This document shows, piece by piece, positions 7,426 through 19,330 of a stretch of DNA of 64,000 nucleotides. The notes beneath the pieces were generated by a model. That model searched no databases, was not told where the DNA came from, and saw only the letters and a program-made list of their open reading frames with translations. A program made the translations under genes and the position numbers. The first letter of the stretch is position 1. Each line of letters starts with the position of its first letter. Location of the stretch: NCBI RefSeq assembly GCF_963662255.1, contig NC_085060.1, forward strand, positions 13,983,925-14,047,924, in the 5' to 3' direction. This DNA comes from Cinclus cinclus (taxonomy: Eukaryota > Chordata > Aves > Passeriformes > Cinclidae).

Positions 7426-9998
7426 TTGCTTTCAGGAGAGATGGACATAAATTTCCTTGAGAGGCTTTCTCCCTAATGGCTCCCATCACCCGGCAGGGCA
7501 GCACATCTGCTTCCAATAGCAGCTCTGGCTCCTGCTGCGGGCGCAGGAGAGGGGCTGTGCTTCCATCACCTCTGCTGGCCACGGGCATCCTGCTTCAGCA
7601 GGGAGAGGGCTTTGCTCGGGCTTCCAAAATGGGTGGTGATGATTTTGAACCCCGTGCTTTCCACTGTCCTGGGATGTCCATGTTTTCCCCTTTCCTATGG
7701 TGCCCAGGTTTTCCCCCATCCCAGCTCAGCAGCTCCACTGCTGAGCACTTCCGATGAGCTCCTGCCCACCTGCACCACCCAGCCCAGTTCATCCCAGCAA
7801 GATGCTCCAGAACTGCACAGCCAGATCCCAATAGGTCACAGACCTCGAGAGGAGGCAGGAAGAAGAGTCCAAATGTTGCCATTCCAGAAACATCTCCAGC
7901 TTTGTGGTCCCGGCTCTGACCAACTAAAGCCTCAGGGATCAGAGGTTTGGCTGTGAGCAGGGGCAGTGGCAGGAAGAGTTTGGGGGTCTGGATTGAGCTG
8001 ATCTGTCACTCCATTTGGAATGAAACCCTAAATTGGGTCAGTTTCCATGCAAGCGTTCCTGCTTTTTTCTCCCCTTGGTGCGTGTTTCACACAACAGGAC
8101 AGAGGTGGCGCAGAGGCTCTGCTGACCGGGGCTGGCTCACTGCTGGGGGACCCGCAAGAGCCACGTGGCAGAGGGGACCCAGTTCAATCCCTGCCCGCAG
8201 AGCCTCCCCAGATCCTACACCATTGCATCCTCTCGGAGATGAGGAGGGTGCAGGAAGGGGCAGGTTGATTTCACACCTTTCCCAATGGCTTTCTTCACCA
8301 GTGGGACTGGGGAGTCCTGTCCCCACCCAGGGTCCCCTGCGGGATAAAGGTCAGCTGTGACATCCCTGCTGTGGTATCCCAGTGACACGGGCAGATCCAC
8401 CTGCTCTGATATCCAACATTCCAGAGCATCTCTGATCCCCTAGCACAGGCAGGGGGTGATGTGACTGTGAGGGGTTCATCCCTCTCCTTCTCCCTGGGAC
8501 AGCCTGGTGTATTCCTGCTGTTTGACAGTGCTGTCCCAACCTGCCTCAATGGAGAGAGGTGCTCGGGAAGCAGCTGGGAAGAGCACTGGTAGTGGAGAGC
8601 CTTTGACACATGAAGAGCCAGAGCGGGGGGACAGCTGGGGCAGTTGCATTTTTAGTGCAGGAGCCCTGGCTGTCTGGGAGGGTGGCCATGGAAAACATCC
8701 TGCTTTCCTTCCCAAAGAGCTGCGAGGGATCAAAGATCCCTGTCTGTGGCCAGCTGGCACCTGCTTCCCTCTGGAAAAGCATCTTCCTGGCAACAACTAC
8801 AAATGATCCCAAGTCACCAAGGATGAGAAGTACTCTCCTTGTGGGCAGCTTGTGCAGCTCAACGAGCTTTTCCAGACAGGTGCACCTGGAATTTCCAAGA
8901 GGGATTATTTCTAAATCCGCCCTGTCTGAGGGATTTCTGTGCTTCACTGGGGATGTCCCTGGGAATTCCCCCCAGCCTGGCTGCAGCCAGCCCAGCAGCA
9001 TGGCTCTACCTGTGCGTCCACCACTGAAGGGCTCCAGGATTGCTCCGGAAAAATGCATGGAACCAGGAAAGGGGCAGAAGGTAATCCAGGTGATCCATAT
9101 CTGAATCCAGGTCTGACCCTATACCAGAACTCACTCATTGACCATGTACCTACATCCACAACAGAATCCACACCCAAATCCCCACCTGATCCCACACCTG
9201 ATCCCACACATGAGCTGGTGCTGGTGCACACCTGGTCAGGAGCAGCTCCAGGGGAATTGGCCCTCACGGTGACCTCAGGGAGCTGCTGCTCTGGAGCTGC
9301 TGCTGTCTGCTGGGTGAGGGAGTTTATCCACCAGAAGAATAGAAAATCAAAGCAAAGCAACCCTGGCCTCCAAATTTATCTCCAAAGGCCTCGTTATGAC
9401 CATTTTATTTGCTGGCTTCAGGCCAGGAGCTCGCTGGCCAAAGCCCCTTGATTTTTCCCTCCAGCATGCTGGGGGGAGCAGCCTGGCTGGGGTCCCAAGC
9501 TCAGGTTTTCCTTTGAAAAGTTCCATTAATTGACATGAGAAAATAATCCCAGGCTTTTCTCTCTGGAGCAGGGAAGGCTCTCCTCACGGCATGGCTTGAA
9601 AAGGAGCACAGTTTCTGGGGGACTGCAAATGCATCCATCAAAATAACATTCCCTGGGTCAAAACTCTTCTCTGGGGCAAGGCCATCTGCTTCCAAAGGCT
9701 CTGAGGGTGCCTGTGGATGCTGGTTTCACACTGGATATGGAGTGGCTCCAGCCTCTCAGCACTGTGTCCGTTCCTGTTCCCCTTCCTGCTTCTGCTGCCG
9801 CCCTCCCTCCTGTGCCCCGGGTGGGTGCAGGATCCCACTGGCCCTGCTCCCTGTCTCTGATGCAACTCCATGGTGAGCATCCCTTGGGAAGATTCCCAGG
9901 AAACATCCCAGCATATGCCAAGACCTATCCAGTGGGGATTTGGGATGTACTGAAAGATTGTGGCACAGGACAACCTCTATGGATCTACACGGCTTGGA
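7426..9998. other. Unique noncoding sequence, no gene recognised
   Basis: About 2.6 kb of mixed composition between the telomere-like array and the next CR1. Open frames reach 170 codons (8546-9058 minus, 8939-9451 plus) but overlap each other on opposite strands and show no domain. A small direct repeat of CCTGATCCCACA occurs at about 9187-9213. Confidence 0.35.
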
Positions 9999-10270
9999 GC
10001 GACAGAATATAGGGAATGGTTTCCCACTGCCAGAGGGTAGGGTTGGAAGGGATGTTGGGAGGAAATTCTTCCCTGTGAGGGTAGTGAGGGGTTGGGATGG
10101 AATTCACAGAGCAGCTGTGGCTCCCCATTCCTGGAAGTGTCCAAAGCCAGGTTGGATAAGGCTTGGAGCAGCCTGGGATAGTGTAAGGTGTCCCTGCCCA
10201 TGGCAGGGATAGAATGGGATGGGCGTGAAGATCCCTTCCAACCCAAACAATTCCAGAAATTTATGATTCT
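9999..10270 (+). mobile_element. CR1 LINE 3'-end fragment
   Basis: One of the longer copies. It runs from AGGGAATGGTTTCCCACTGC through GGAGGAAATTCTTCCCTGTG, CCTGGAAGTGTCCAAAGCC, GGGATAGTGTAAGGTGTCC and CCATGGCAGGGAT to TTATGATTCTGTTG near the end. Confidence 0.93.
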
Positions 10271-10701
10271 GTTGCAGAGGCAGAACCGAACTGGGGAGCC
10301 CCTCCAGCACTGGAGAAAAGCACAGGGCTCTGCCATCCTCTCTGGGAGCTGGGAATTTCCAGCAGCAGTAAAATAGGCTTTTCCATTTGTATAAACACCC
10401 CTGAAGTGGTGCCAAAAGCATTGAGGATGAGACAGGAATGGCAAATGGAGCAGAGGCCGGATTGATTATCGAAGATTCATTCCCTGAGGTTCCTGAGGTT
10501 TGCCAGAGACACAGCTCTCTTTGCACAGGGCTGGCATTTTAACACTCACAAAATCAGCTATTAATAGTTAATCGCCAATTTAATAATTAATCAGTGTTTA
10601 ACAAACGGGGGTGGAGGAGCCGCCTGTCTGCCACCAAAGTGGAATAATAAAGAGGAAAACTTTACAGTGACAGTGTCCAAATGGGATTTTGGCTTTCTTT
10701 T
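10271..10701. other. Unique sequence with AT-rich island at 10530-10605
   Basis: The island reads AATCAGCTATTAATAGTTAA then ATTTAATAATTAATCAGTG, dense in TAAT/ATTA homeodomain-type cores. It is flanked by ordinary sequence and lies between two CR1 insertions. Candidate conserved noncoding element by composition only. Confidence 0.4.
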
Positions 10702-10890
10702 GTTACTGTGAGGGTGGGGAGGCCCTGGCACAGGGTTCCCAGAGAAGTTGTGGATTCCCTGTCCCTGGAAGTGTCCAAGGCCAGGTTTGATGGGGCCTGA
10801 GGCAACCTGGGATAGTGGAAGGTGTCCCTGCCCATGGCAGGTCTGGATGGGCTTTGAGGTCCTCCCAACCCTGACCATTTCAGGAATTCC
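10702..10890 (+). mobile_element. CR1 LINE 3'-end fragment
   Basis: TTACTGTGAGGGTGGGGAGG, CCCTGTCCCTGGAAGTGTCC, GGGATAGTGGAAGGTGTCCC, GCCCATGGCAGG and a decayed CCAACCCTGACCATTTC end. Confidence 0.93.
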
Positions 10891-11435
10891 AAGGCCATGA
10901 GGTGACCATGGGCACTGCCTGCCCTGGTTCATCCCCAGGCTGGTCTGGGAACTCTCCTGACCTTGTCAGGTTCTGCCAAAAAATGACACACCCCTAGTTC
11001 CTCCAAGCCCCTGTCCCCAGGACTGCTGGAGCCAGGATACACTCCCGACCCCTTGCCTGTGCAGATCCCCTGGGATTCTTTATGACTACAAATGGAGCCA
11101 GTACAAAATTGCCCCAGATTCGTGTTAAACTGGCACTAATCATCCCCTAAATCCTGGTATTTGTGGGGGTGGTGTGCAAGAAGCCAAGTCATTGGACAGG
11201 TGCCACAGTGAGCCACCACCTGTGGGGACCCCAAGGGGCAGTGAGTGCCCAGGTTTTATATGGAGCATTTGGAGCAGCAGAGACTGTCCATCCCAAATGC
11301 CAACGGTGTCTGGGTCACCACCTTGGGACTGACAGGTGAGGAGGTGGAGAAGGACCCGGCAGGTCCTGGCAGGGGCACAGCACCAGCCCCTCCAGTACGG
11401 AGGGGCTGCGGTGGCTGCGAGCCAGCCCTGGGCAT
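10891..11435. other. Unique noncoding sequence, no feature recognised
   Basis: No repeat or gene recognised. Confidence 0.3.
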
Positions 11436-11580
11436 TTGTAAAATAAAGGCTGATTATTAACAGTACTTGAGATGTTCATGTTCCGTCTCCCTCGGGAGGC
11501 TCATTCCGTGCTGATTATCATATTTTTAAAATGTAATGAATTTATAGAGATAATTCAATCCCACTGACTAGGGATGTGCC
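11436..11580. other. AT-rich island, candidate conserved noncoding element
   Basis: AAATAAAGGCTGATTATTAA, GTGCTGATTATCATATTTTT and ATGTAATGAATTTATAGAG within GC-richer flanks. GATTATTA and TGATTA words occur twice. Confidence 0.4.
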
Positions 11581-11775
11581 TCACTTCTGCCACGAGGAAA
11601 GCTGCTGCGTGTGTGAAAATGGAAATTGCTGCGGCACTTTCCATGGCTTTTGCCTGTCCTCCCCTTCCAAAGGATCCCAAAATGCTTTGCAGGCTCTATC
11701 TGCTGGTGGGATCGACCAGAAACTCATCCCTCCCCAGGAACATCATCACCTCTGGGCTGCAGCACAGAAACTCTT
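11581..11775. other. Unique noncoding sequence
   Basis: Separates two AT-rich islands. A 79-codon frame beginning at 11574 has no recognisable domain. Confidence 0.3.
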
Positions 11776-11900
11776 TTACTAGAAGCAGAAATGTAATCAG
11801 ATTAATTAAGTAAGTACAATTCCAAGGCAAGAAAGTCAATTAAAGGAATCTTAAGTCAATATGGAAATAGAAGGAGCTGGCTTTGAAGCAGGATTAGAGA
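11776..11900. other. AT-rich island, candidate conserved noncoding element
   Basis: TGTAATCAGATTAATTAAGT, AAGTCAATTAAAGGAATC and AGTCAATATGGAAATAG. Dense TAAT/ATTA cores and AGTCAAT repeated. No open frame across it. Confidence 0.4.
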
Positions 11901-12021
11901 TAGCAAGACTGGAGAGCAGCGTTCCTTCAAACAGCTCCAAGAGCGGCTTCTCCCTGGTGTTCTGGTTTGGAGACAGCTCTGGAAGCAGCGCCAGGTGCCC
12001 ACGGAGGGAACAATCCAAGAG

Positions 12022-12530
12022 TGCAATAAATGTGAACCAAATATGTGCCAAATGTGTGCCAAGTGTGTGCCAAGTGTGTGCCAAACACTAACCAAGTGTG
12101 TGCCAAACATGTACCAATTGTCACCAAACTTGTCCCAAGAGTGCTCCAAATGCTCACCAAGAATGCAACAAATGTGAACCAAATGTGTGCCTAATGCGTG
12201 CCAAGTGTGTGCCAAACACTAACCAAGTGTGTGCCAAATATGTACCAATTGTCACCAAACGTGTCCCAAGAGTGCACCAAGTGCTCACCAAGAGTGGCCC
12301 AAGCTCCACATGCACACAAAGGATGGATGGCACGTGTACCAAGTGGGCACCAACTGCACACCAATTACACACTAATTACACACCAATTGCACGCTAATTA
12401 CACACTAATTACATGTCAATTGCACACCAAGCATGTGCCAAGTACTTACCAAGCATGAGACAGGCATGTACCAACCATGTCCCATGCGTGACCTAGGTGT
12501 GCCCAAGTGCCCCCAAGCCATGCCAGCCCC
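12022..12530. repeat. 11-bp minisatellite with a ~142-bp higher-order unit
   Basis: Tandem 11-mers of the form NNNNNNNCCAA (for example GTGTGTGCCAA, ATGTGAACCAA, GAGTGCTCCAA). In the first 290 bp or so, 13 distinct 11-mers recur in the same order, with GTGAACCAAATRTGTGCC at 12032 and again at 12174 (142 bp apart). After a short break near 12305-12345 the array continues as CACCAATTAC-type 11-mers. It yields open frames in several phases on both strands (His-Thr-Trp or Cys-Gln-Pro rich); these are repeat artefacts. Confidence 0.9.
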
Positions 12531-12985
12531 TCTCCAAGCCATGTCCCCAGTGTCACTGGTGCCTGAGGCCACCTAGGGGTGTCTGTGCTCCCTCCAGGCA
12601 CCCACACAACCCTGACACTAAACCCCTTCCATGCCCGTGTGTGTCCTGCCCATGTGTCACCTGTGGAGGAACATGGCTGTCCCCTTATTCCCTCACCTCC
12701 ATGGATCCTCCTTGCTCCTCAGCTCTGGGTATCCTTTGCTTTTCTACCACGTCTCCTTTTTCTCCTTCCTTTCTTTCTCCCTGTAAAAACTCCCCGCCAC
12801 GGGTGTCTTCCTACCCCCATAAATCTCCTGCCAGGGCTGAAATGGTGGCATTGAAGAAGGATCTTTTTTTGTGCAAATTTCAATAAATGCCACTGGAACA
12901 ACATGGGAAATGATCCTGAAAATGAAGGAGCAGAAAGGAGAGAAAGAAATGGCAGCCAAGGGGGAAAAAGAGGGAAACGCTGGGA
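12531..12985. other. Unique noncoding sequence, C/T-rich on the plus strand
   Basis: Pyrimidine-rich sequence (CTCCTTTTTCTCCTTCCTTT) at about 12750-12780. No gene recognised. Confidence 0.3.
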
Positions 12986-13245
12986 TTTGAGGCTGCCAAA
13001 CAATGCATTTAAATAATTCAATTTGCAAAAGCAGGGAATAAAAGGAAGAAAAAAGGGGAGGAAAAACCCCAACTTGTGTAGCAAGTCCATAAATAACCTT
13101 GGGGAGCAGGAGGCTGGGAATGCAGGATGGGATGGGCCTTATCCTCTTTGCTTGAGACTCCATTAAAATGCCAGGAAAAAATACTTATTTTGATAAATTT
13201 GTCTGTAATTTCGCTTTTAATTCCTGAAATCCTCCCAGACCACGA
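12986..13245. other. AT-rich island, candidate conserved noncoding element
   Basis: AATGCATTTAAATAATTCAA and CCATTAAAATGCCAGG, then CTTATTTTGATAAATTTG and TCGCTTTTAATTCCTG. ATGCATTTAAAT and TGATAAAT are typical transcription-factor words. Minus-strand translation is open for about 78 codons but unrecognised. Confidence 0.4.
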
Positions 13246-13798
13246 CCATGTCACCTTCCCAGCCTAAGCTCTTGGGTTTGTCTCCCCTTTGGATGCCCTG
13301 TGCAAGGCTCCCAAAGGAACCCGAGGCTGAGGGTGTCTGGAGCCCTTCCACTCAATGGGCAGATCCCTCTGGAGTGACTGGGACTGGAGCTTTGTTAGCC
13401 AGTGGTCCCCAGCCTCCCGGAACACATGGAATTTTGTGGAAGTAGAGGCATCCTTAGAGAACTGCAGCTCCAGAGTGCTGGGACACAGCTCTGAAGCGTG
13501 CGGGAATCTCGCTCCCCCCCCAGAAGTGATGAACTTGTGGCTCAGCTCCCTGTTTTTTCCCCCTGGTGATGGTGGCTGACAGCTGGGGGTGTCTCTGGGA
13601 ATAAGGAACTTGGATTTGCCATTGCCTCTGGGAAAAAGCCTGTCCCTCTTGCCAAGACCTGGATATAAATCTCTGTTTTTGTCAAAGGTGTTGGGAAAAA
13701 ATGGATCAAAATATTGGTCCCTCATCACCATCTCCTGGTGAGGGCAGACCTGGTCCTGCACCAGCCAAATCCTCTGGGAAGGAAAACAAAGATCAGGG
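13246..13798. other. Unique noncoding sequence
   Basis: Part of a 239-codon minus-strand frame (13264-13983) that runs on into a CR1 fragment, so I regard it as chance. Confidence 0.3.
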
Positions 13799-13950
13799 AA
13801 TCTCCCAAGCTGGAAGAGATCCACAGAGATCATCCAGTCCAACCCCTGGCCCTGCCCAGGGCATCCCAACAATCCCACCCTGTGCCTGGGAGCATTGTCC
13901 AAACGCTCCTGCAGCCTTGGCGTCATGACCATTCCCTGGGGAGCTGGATG
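13799..13950 (-). mobile_element. CR1-type LINE 3' fragment, diverged subfamily
   Basis: Reverse-strand arrangement GGAAGAGATCCACAGAGATC, ATCCAGTCCAACCCCTGG, GGGAGCATTGTCCAAACGC, CCATTCCCTGGGGAGC. This is the alternative CR1 subfamily pattern (ending near 'catcgagtccaaccc' in plus sense), not the 'ccatgggcagggacacc' type common elsewhere in the window. Confidence 0.75.
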
Positions 13951-14053
13951 TCCAAGTCTCAAGTGAAAACCAAACAGGAACATCTGAAAAATGGGATGAG
14001 AAGCTGAAGAGGGATGTGTTGGATCATCATTGCCAGGGAATCTACTGATCCAT
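13951..14053. other. Unique flank carrying the left target-site duplication
   Basis: Ends in TCCAT (14049-14053), the left copy of the 5-bp duplication around the LTR that follows. Confidence 0.6.
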
Positions 14054-14694
14054 TGTCTGGGGTTGCAATACAGGATGTGACCAAAAGTTTGTATTCTATC
14101 ACCATCAGTTAAAACCAGGTGGGGCAGTGATCTTTACCTTTCCCACAACCCATCCTTCCTCTAGGAGGTTATCAGCTGTTAATGGGCCATTGAGTCCATG
14201 ACTGATAAAATTACATCATCCATTGTGAGATGCTCAACCCAGGGGGAGGAGCCAAACCTTTCCTACCCAGATAAAAACAGAGATTTGGAGCACCAAGGCA
14301 GCCTTTTTTCCACTGGATTCCAGAGGAGAACCAGATCCTTCTACATCATCACTGGACCTTTGGAGGAAAACTGCACCCTTCTACAGGAGCCCTGCTTCAA
14401 CAGAACCACATCTGTCACTGCAGGAGGGCTGCAGCCACCATTTAATGGGACTGCTACCAACACCCTGACTGACTGATGGGGTGTCAGGTTGGATTCTGGC
14501 TCTGTCAGTGGTGGTTTTTTTTTGTTTTTTTTTTAATTATTTTATTTTATTTTTTAATGTAACACTGTATTTCCATATCTTTGTCTAAGAACTCCTTAAT
14601 TTCCAAATTATAATAATTTGGAGGGAGGGGTTTACATTGTCCATTTCAAGAAAAGCTCCTGCCTTCCTTAACACCTGTCTTTCAAACCAAGACA
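14054..14694 (+). mobile_element. Solo LTR of a songbird-type endogenous retrovirus, with target-site duplication
   Basis: A 641-bp element starting TGTCTGGGG and ending CAAACCAAGACA, so TG...CA. It is flanked by identical TCCAT at 14049-14053 and 14695-14699. A TATA-like CCCAGATAAAAACAG lies near 14267. Downstream are a T-rich tract (14514-14563) and an ATTATAATAATTTGGAGGG segment close to the 3' end. The pattern (GGGGGAGGAGCC upstream of the TATA, then CCACTGGATTCCAGAGG) matches what I recall as a passerine ERV LTR. No internal retroviral sequence remains, so it is a solo LTR left by recombination between the two ends. Confidence 0.88.
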
Positions 14695-14699
14695 TCCAT

Positions 14700-15474
14700 C
14701 TTAAAGCCAGTGGACACCTGGACACCCTCTGGGCACCTGTGGTGGACAATGCCTGCTCTGCTCCAGAGCCACCCATGTCTTCCTCAGAGAAGCATCTCTC
14801 AGCTCCCAGCCCAGGGCCCACAGGAGTGGCTGGGGTGTTCCAGGCCAGGCAGGAGGAAGGGGGATCCCCTGCTGCTGGGATCCTGGGGGGGACAGGCAGT
14901 GGCTGCGAGGAGGAGGCTGGGAGGGCCAAGCCATGCCCAGTTTCCTGCAGAGCCTTCCCTGAAGAGACCAAAAGGCTTTGAAATTTGGAAAAGCCACATT
15001 TGATGGGAATGCAGAGAGAGGCCTCCCTTTTAAAGGAGAGAACTCAAAGCAAGCAGGGAAAAGAAGAATGAGCTGTTCCCACTGCCCGCTGTGGCTCCAA
15101 GGGCAAAGCTCTGCCCCCACACTTGGATTCAATTAACTCCAGGACTTGCAGAGCTATGGAAAACTCTGCCAAAGCCCCTCTGAAATGTTGGGATGTCCCC
15201 TACGACTGTGGAAGCTCCTGGTCCCCACACTCATAGCACCTCAGTGCACCCTGAACACTCTCTGCAGTACCTCACGTCCCACCTGGGCTCTGGAAAATCA
15301 CGGAACATCTCCATGGGAGTGGCCTCAGATGAGGAGCACAAAAGTAACACCTGGACAGCCACCTCCTGTCCCCAAGAACTCTGTCACACCGAGCCTTAGC
15401 CCAGCACATCACACACAAAATTCCCAGAGCCTTTTAAATAGGTGACACTGGGTCATGGATTTGAGAAACACTGA
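14700..15474. other. Unique noncoding sequence, no gene recognised
   Basis: GC-rich, no repeat. Open frames of 97-143 codons overlap on both strands without domains. Confidence 0.3.
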
Positions 15475-15665
15475 AGTGGGAGGGAACGTTTAATTATCTG
15501 GTTAATGATGCTGGGAATCTTGATCTGCAGAGGAGGGCAGGGCTTGGCAGCTCTTCCCTGCAGCCACTCCAGCGCTGCATGGGTTTGTTTTAATCATGGG
15601 ATTATCGGTCTGCTTTTGTTCCCGTTCCCACTCTGATGAATTCCTCACTATGTCCTTGGGAGCTC
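15475..15665. other. Candidate conserved noncoding element
   Basis: CGTTTAATTATCTGGTTAAT and GTTTTAATCATGGGATTATC sit about 90 bp apart with a GC-richer centre. AATTATC/GATTATC words appear in both. Confidence 0.35.
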
Positions 15666-18600
15666 AGGGATGGGTGTGGGTCTCCTGGGTCCGTGAGAGC
15701 CAAACCTGTGTCCCATGGGTGCCCAGGGTCTGAAGATGTGTTCTGTGGATCTCTGGGAGCTGAACACAGCCTGACTGTGGCAAGGTCTCCCTCTGAGTAG
15801 GTTCTGGGCTCAGATGCCCTGTTCTAGGGGCTGGGGAGAGCCTATTCCTGGGAGGACAAAGTATCATTTCCTGATTTATTCCTGGCTGGAGTGGGGCTGC
15901 TAAGTTCTTTCTGAAGGTTGATGGGGAGGGCAGAGGGATTAACCAACAAACAGCTGTAGTGCCTTCATCCTAAAATACTCCCTGAAAGGGGATCCTGGCC
16001 CTACACCCGAGCTCAGTACAGATCTCCCAGTTTATTGTTCTCTTTTAAAGCTCCTCTTCTGAGAAGTGTCACTTGATTCTGCTGAGGGGATAGAACATCC
16101 TGATTTAGGTCCCCACTGCTGGGCAGAGAAGGGGTCCTGCCTTTCTCTTGGTCCCTTCTGGCCACAGGTGCAGCTTGGGTGGATTCCTGGCATCGATACC
16201 AAGTGGAGCTGGAATTGTGATGGGAGGGAGGGGCTGAGGTGGAGGGTGGGACCTCCCAAAGCTCCGAGGGGCTGTGAGATGGGCAGAGCCATGTTCCCAC
16301 CACAGGGATTGGGCTTGCTGCATTCCCAGGAAATCCCAGTGGTCACTTTTCAAACCCTTTCACACTGGTGCCCCTGGGTTTGCTGTGGGGTCAGAGCGCT
16401 GACTGGTCTCACCCAACACAGCCCAGTGACCCCACAGCTGGGTTTGGGGGCTGCCAGACACCTTCCCCCCAAAGTGGAAAGGTCCCAGCAGCCAGGGCTT
16501 GGACCCTAGCCAGACATCTCAGGGCACTTTTCTGGCTCCAGGAGGGTTTAACAGCAATGGAAGTGAAAGAAAGGAGACCATCCGTGTCACACTGTCCCAC
16601 CAAACCCAGATCAAGGTGTGCCACCACAGCCTGTCCTTAAAGGGCACAGCCTGGAGTCTGATCTCCAGTGAATCTAGAGTCAGATTTCAGCACTTATTTT
16701 CAGATTTCAGATTTTCAGGTTGCTGGATTCCAAATGCTAATTCCTGTCTTTTCTTCCCTCCTTATTTCCTCCTGGGATCCTCTGAAGGATCTGAAGCAGA
16801 ACCCTGACACTGAAGGGGGAGGTGTGGAAGGTGGGGTGAGCAATTGGGGTCCAGCAGGAAGGTCCTTCCCCAAAGCCACCCAAGAGGATCAGCTTTTCTG
16901 GGAGAAGAAAACAGTGGCGTGCCTGTGCTTTCCATGCACTTTCCTCACACTTAGGAGAGTGAGCCTGGACTTGCTTTTCTTCCAAACCCCTCCAACACTT
17001 GGATTTCAGGGTTAATTACTGCTTTTCCTTCAGCAGCAGCATTAATAAGGTTCCTTGTGGGGAATGTTACAGCCCTGCTCTCCTGGGAACATCTCTGGAA
17101 TATCAAACCCTGATGGTTGGTCTTGCTTGCAGTGACCACAGCCTGGACCGGTGGCTCTGGGGCAGCCTGGGAGCAGATGGGAATGTCATGGGGAGGCTGG
17201 GCTGGGCCAGGCTGGATGGGACATGACTCCAGTTCTCCTGGAGCATCTGGCCTGCAGTTGGCAGACACAACACTCAGCAACTTTCCTGGAGCTGAGGAAA
17301 GAAAAATGACAGAGTAAAAAATAGTCCTGATCCCCTGGGAGTCTTGTTCATTAAAAGACAACGTGGTTTATGGCTCACACGTCCTTCCTTCGCTGCTCTC
17401 CCCCAAGCAGGACTCAGCCAGACAATAACTGAGGCTCCAGGAACCCTCCAAAGAATCTCTGGAGCCATAACTCAGCTTCTGTCAGCGTCTCCGTCAGTCC
17501 CACCCCGGGACCACCCCAAGTGCGGGATCCCCCCACCCTCCCCTTGCTGCTGACCCTGTCCCACCGCAGCCGTGGGGAATATGAGCTCACTGATTAGAAA
17601 TCAATGGGATTTCAGCTCACACCTGAGCCTGCTGCACGGGAGGCTGCTCCCTACCCTGCGTGGCCTCTCCGTGCCCGCTCAGCAGATTCTGGCAGCTCCG
17701 GCACACAGAGCTGCTGAGGAGGTGATCCTGAGAGAAACTCCCTCCTGGAAAAGGAAAGTCTCCAGTCCCCAGGGATTTTTCCCAAGTCTTCTCCAGGGGT
17801 GATGATCTGCTGAGCCCCAAAGTCCCCCAGTCCCTGCAGGGATGGGCTGGTCCATCCTCAGGGACTTTTCAGGGACAGGGAAAATGGGCAGGACTAGGGC
17901 AGAAGATCTCTGTCATGCAGTACAGAGGTGCAGGGTGATGTTGGCAGTCCACAAGGTGGGAATGCACAGCCTGGTGTGAGTGACTTCCTGGGGAGGTGAC
18001 AACAACCGCCAGTTCATCACTGTCACCCTGCTCTGCTCTCTTCACAGAAGCTGCTCCAATCCCCAGAGATGCTGTTGGAAGAACCAGGGAGCAGATCCGT
18101 CCTCTCCAAACCACTCCTCCCCCTCCTGCCACACAGAAAACTCGCCTGTTCCAACCCCACTGTTATTGCTGATCTCTGGGAAGAACAAAACCATTCTTTG
18201 CTCACCTCATGCACCTTTGGACAGCTCCTGCCTTCTCCTCCAGCCGTCTCCATCCTGCACCTTGGGGGCCAAGCTGGAATATCCTGGCTAAACCCAGACC
18301 CTTCACGGGGTTTTCCCCACCTCTGCATGGACCAAGAAGTCTCCCAACAGTTCATTCCCACCTCCCAGCTCCATTTTCTCAGCACCGTCTTCATATTTCC
18401 AGCTCAGAGGTGGCACCTGCCTCCCAGATCCAGCATGGGAAGAGTCTGCCCGACCCTGGACTTCCTCCAGTCCAACTGGATTTGCATTCCAGGCTAACGA
18501 TGTGCCAATTGACTCTCCAACAAATTGTCCCAAAAATCTCCCAGCTGGCCAGTTGGTTCCTGTGCCTGGTTGCTGGAATGCTCTGGAACTGCTGCAAACC

Positions 18601-19330
18601 CTTCTTTAAATATGTTTTAAATGTTTCTCACTCACATCCCACAGCCAGGCTGGGAAATCTAAAATACATCTGAAAACCCAAGCCATGATCATTACTGAAC
18701 ACTAGAGACCATCGCTGGAGGATTAAATCCATATTTCTGTATGGAAACAGAGGCTGGATGCCCAGCACAAGCTGCACTACACACATGGAGAGCTGCTCAC
18801 CAAGGACATGTCCGGGTCCCATCCCACTTGGAGCACCACTTTGGGTTTCTGCTGCTCTTCCCCTCAAGAGGATCCCAAAGCACTTTTTCCCAGCGTGTGC
18901 AGCCACCATTTCCCCACAGAAACGGGGATTTCTGCTCCCAGACTTGGCGGCTCCGCCAGCGGCTCAGACAGGACATGGAGGCAGAGTGGGAGATGTTTCT
19001 GGAATTAGCCTCGCTCAGCCACATCCATCCACTCAGTTCCCAAACCCTTTAGGCACTGGAAGGTTTCTGGAAGGTTCTCCACTTAAATACCCAGGTACTG
19101 GCTTATGAATTTATCCTGTGGCTTCCAAGAACTCACTCCAAAAGGTCAGTCTCCCATTATTTTGCATCCAAGGGAACACCTTACTGCTTTTGGGGTTTTC
19201 CTCTTGCTCCCCTTCCTGATTCTGCTTCCATCTCGCCTTTGCTCAAGAAGCTGATCTAGTCTGATTTGTCCACCTGGAGAAAGGAGGGATCCAGGGAGAA
19301 CATAAAGTTCCTTGCAGTGCCTAAAGGGGC
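15666..19330. other. 3.7 kb of repeat-poor unique sequence
   Basis: No CR1 or LTR is seen, which is a long gap for this window. Open frames up to 154 codons (18209-18673 plus) lack domains. A short imperfect duplication of CAGATTTCAG occurs at about 16682-16712. A possible acceptor (TTTGCATTCCAG, ending 18492) precedes a short open stretch but has no matching donor I trust. Confidence 0.35.

Noticed and set aside
11856..12397. Cys/Gln/Pro-rich and His/Trp/Thr-rich frames (99 and 119 codons)
   Set aside because: Translations of an 11-bp repeat in several phases on both strands.
12022..12530. CRISPR array
   Set aside because: Units are contiguous 11-mers without spacers, in a vertebrate sequence.
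13264..13983. 239-codon minus frame
   Set aside because: Continues into a CR1 fragment and has no domain.
18481..18620. Possible exon after the TTTGCATTCCAG acceptor
   Set aside because: Short open stretch with no credible donor and no protein-like composition beyond chance.
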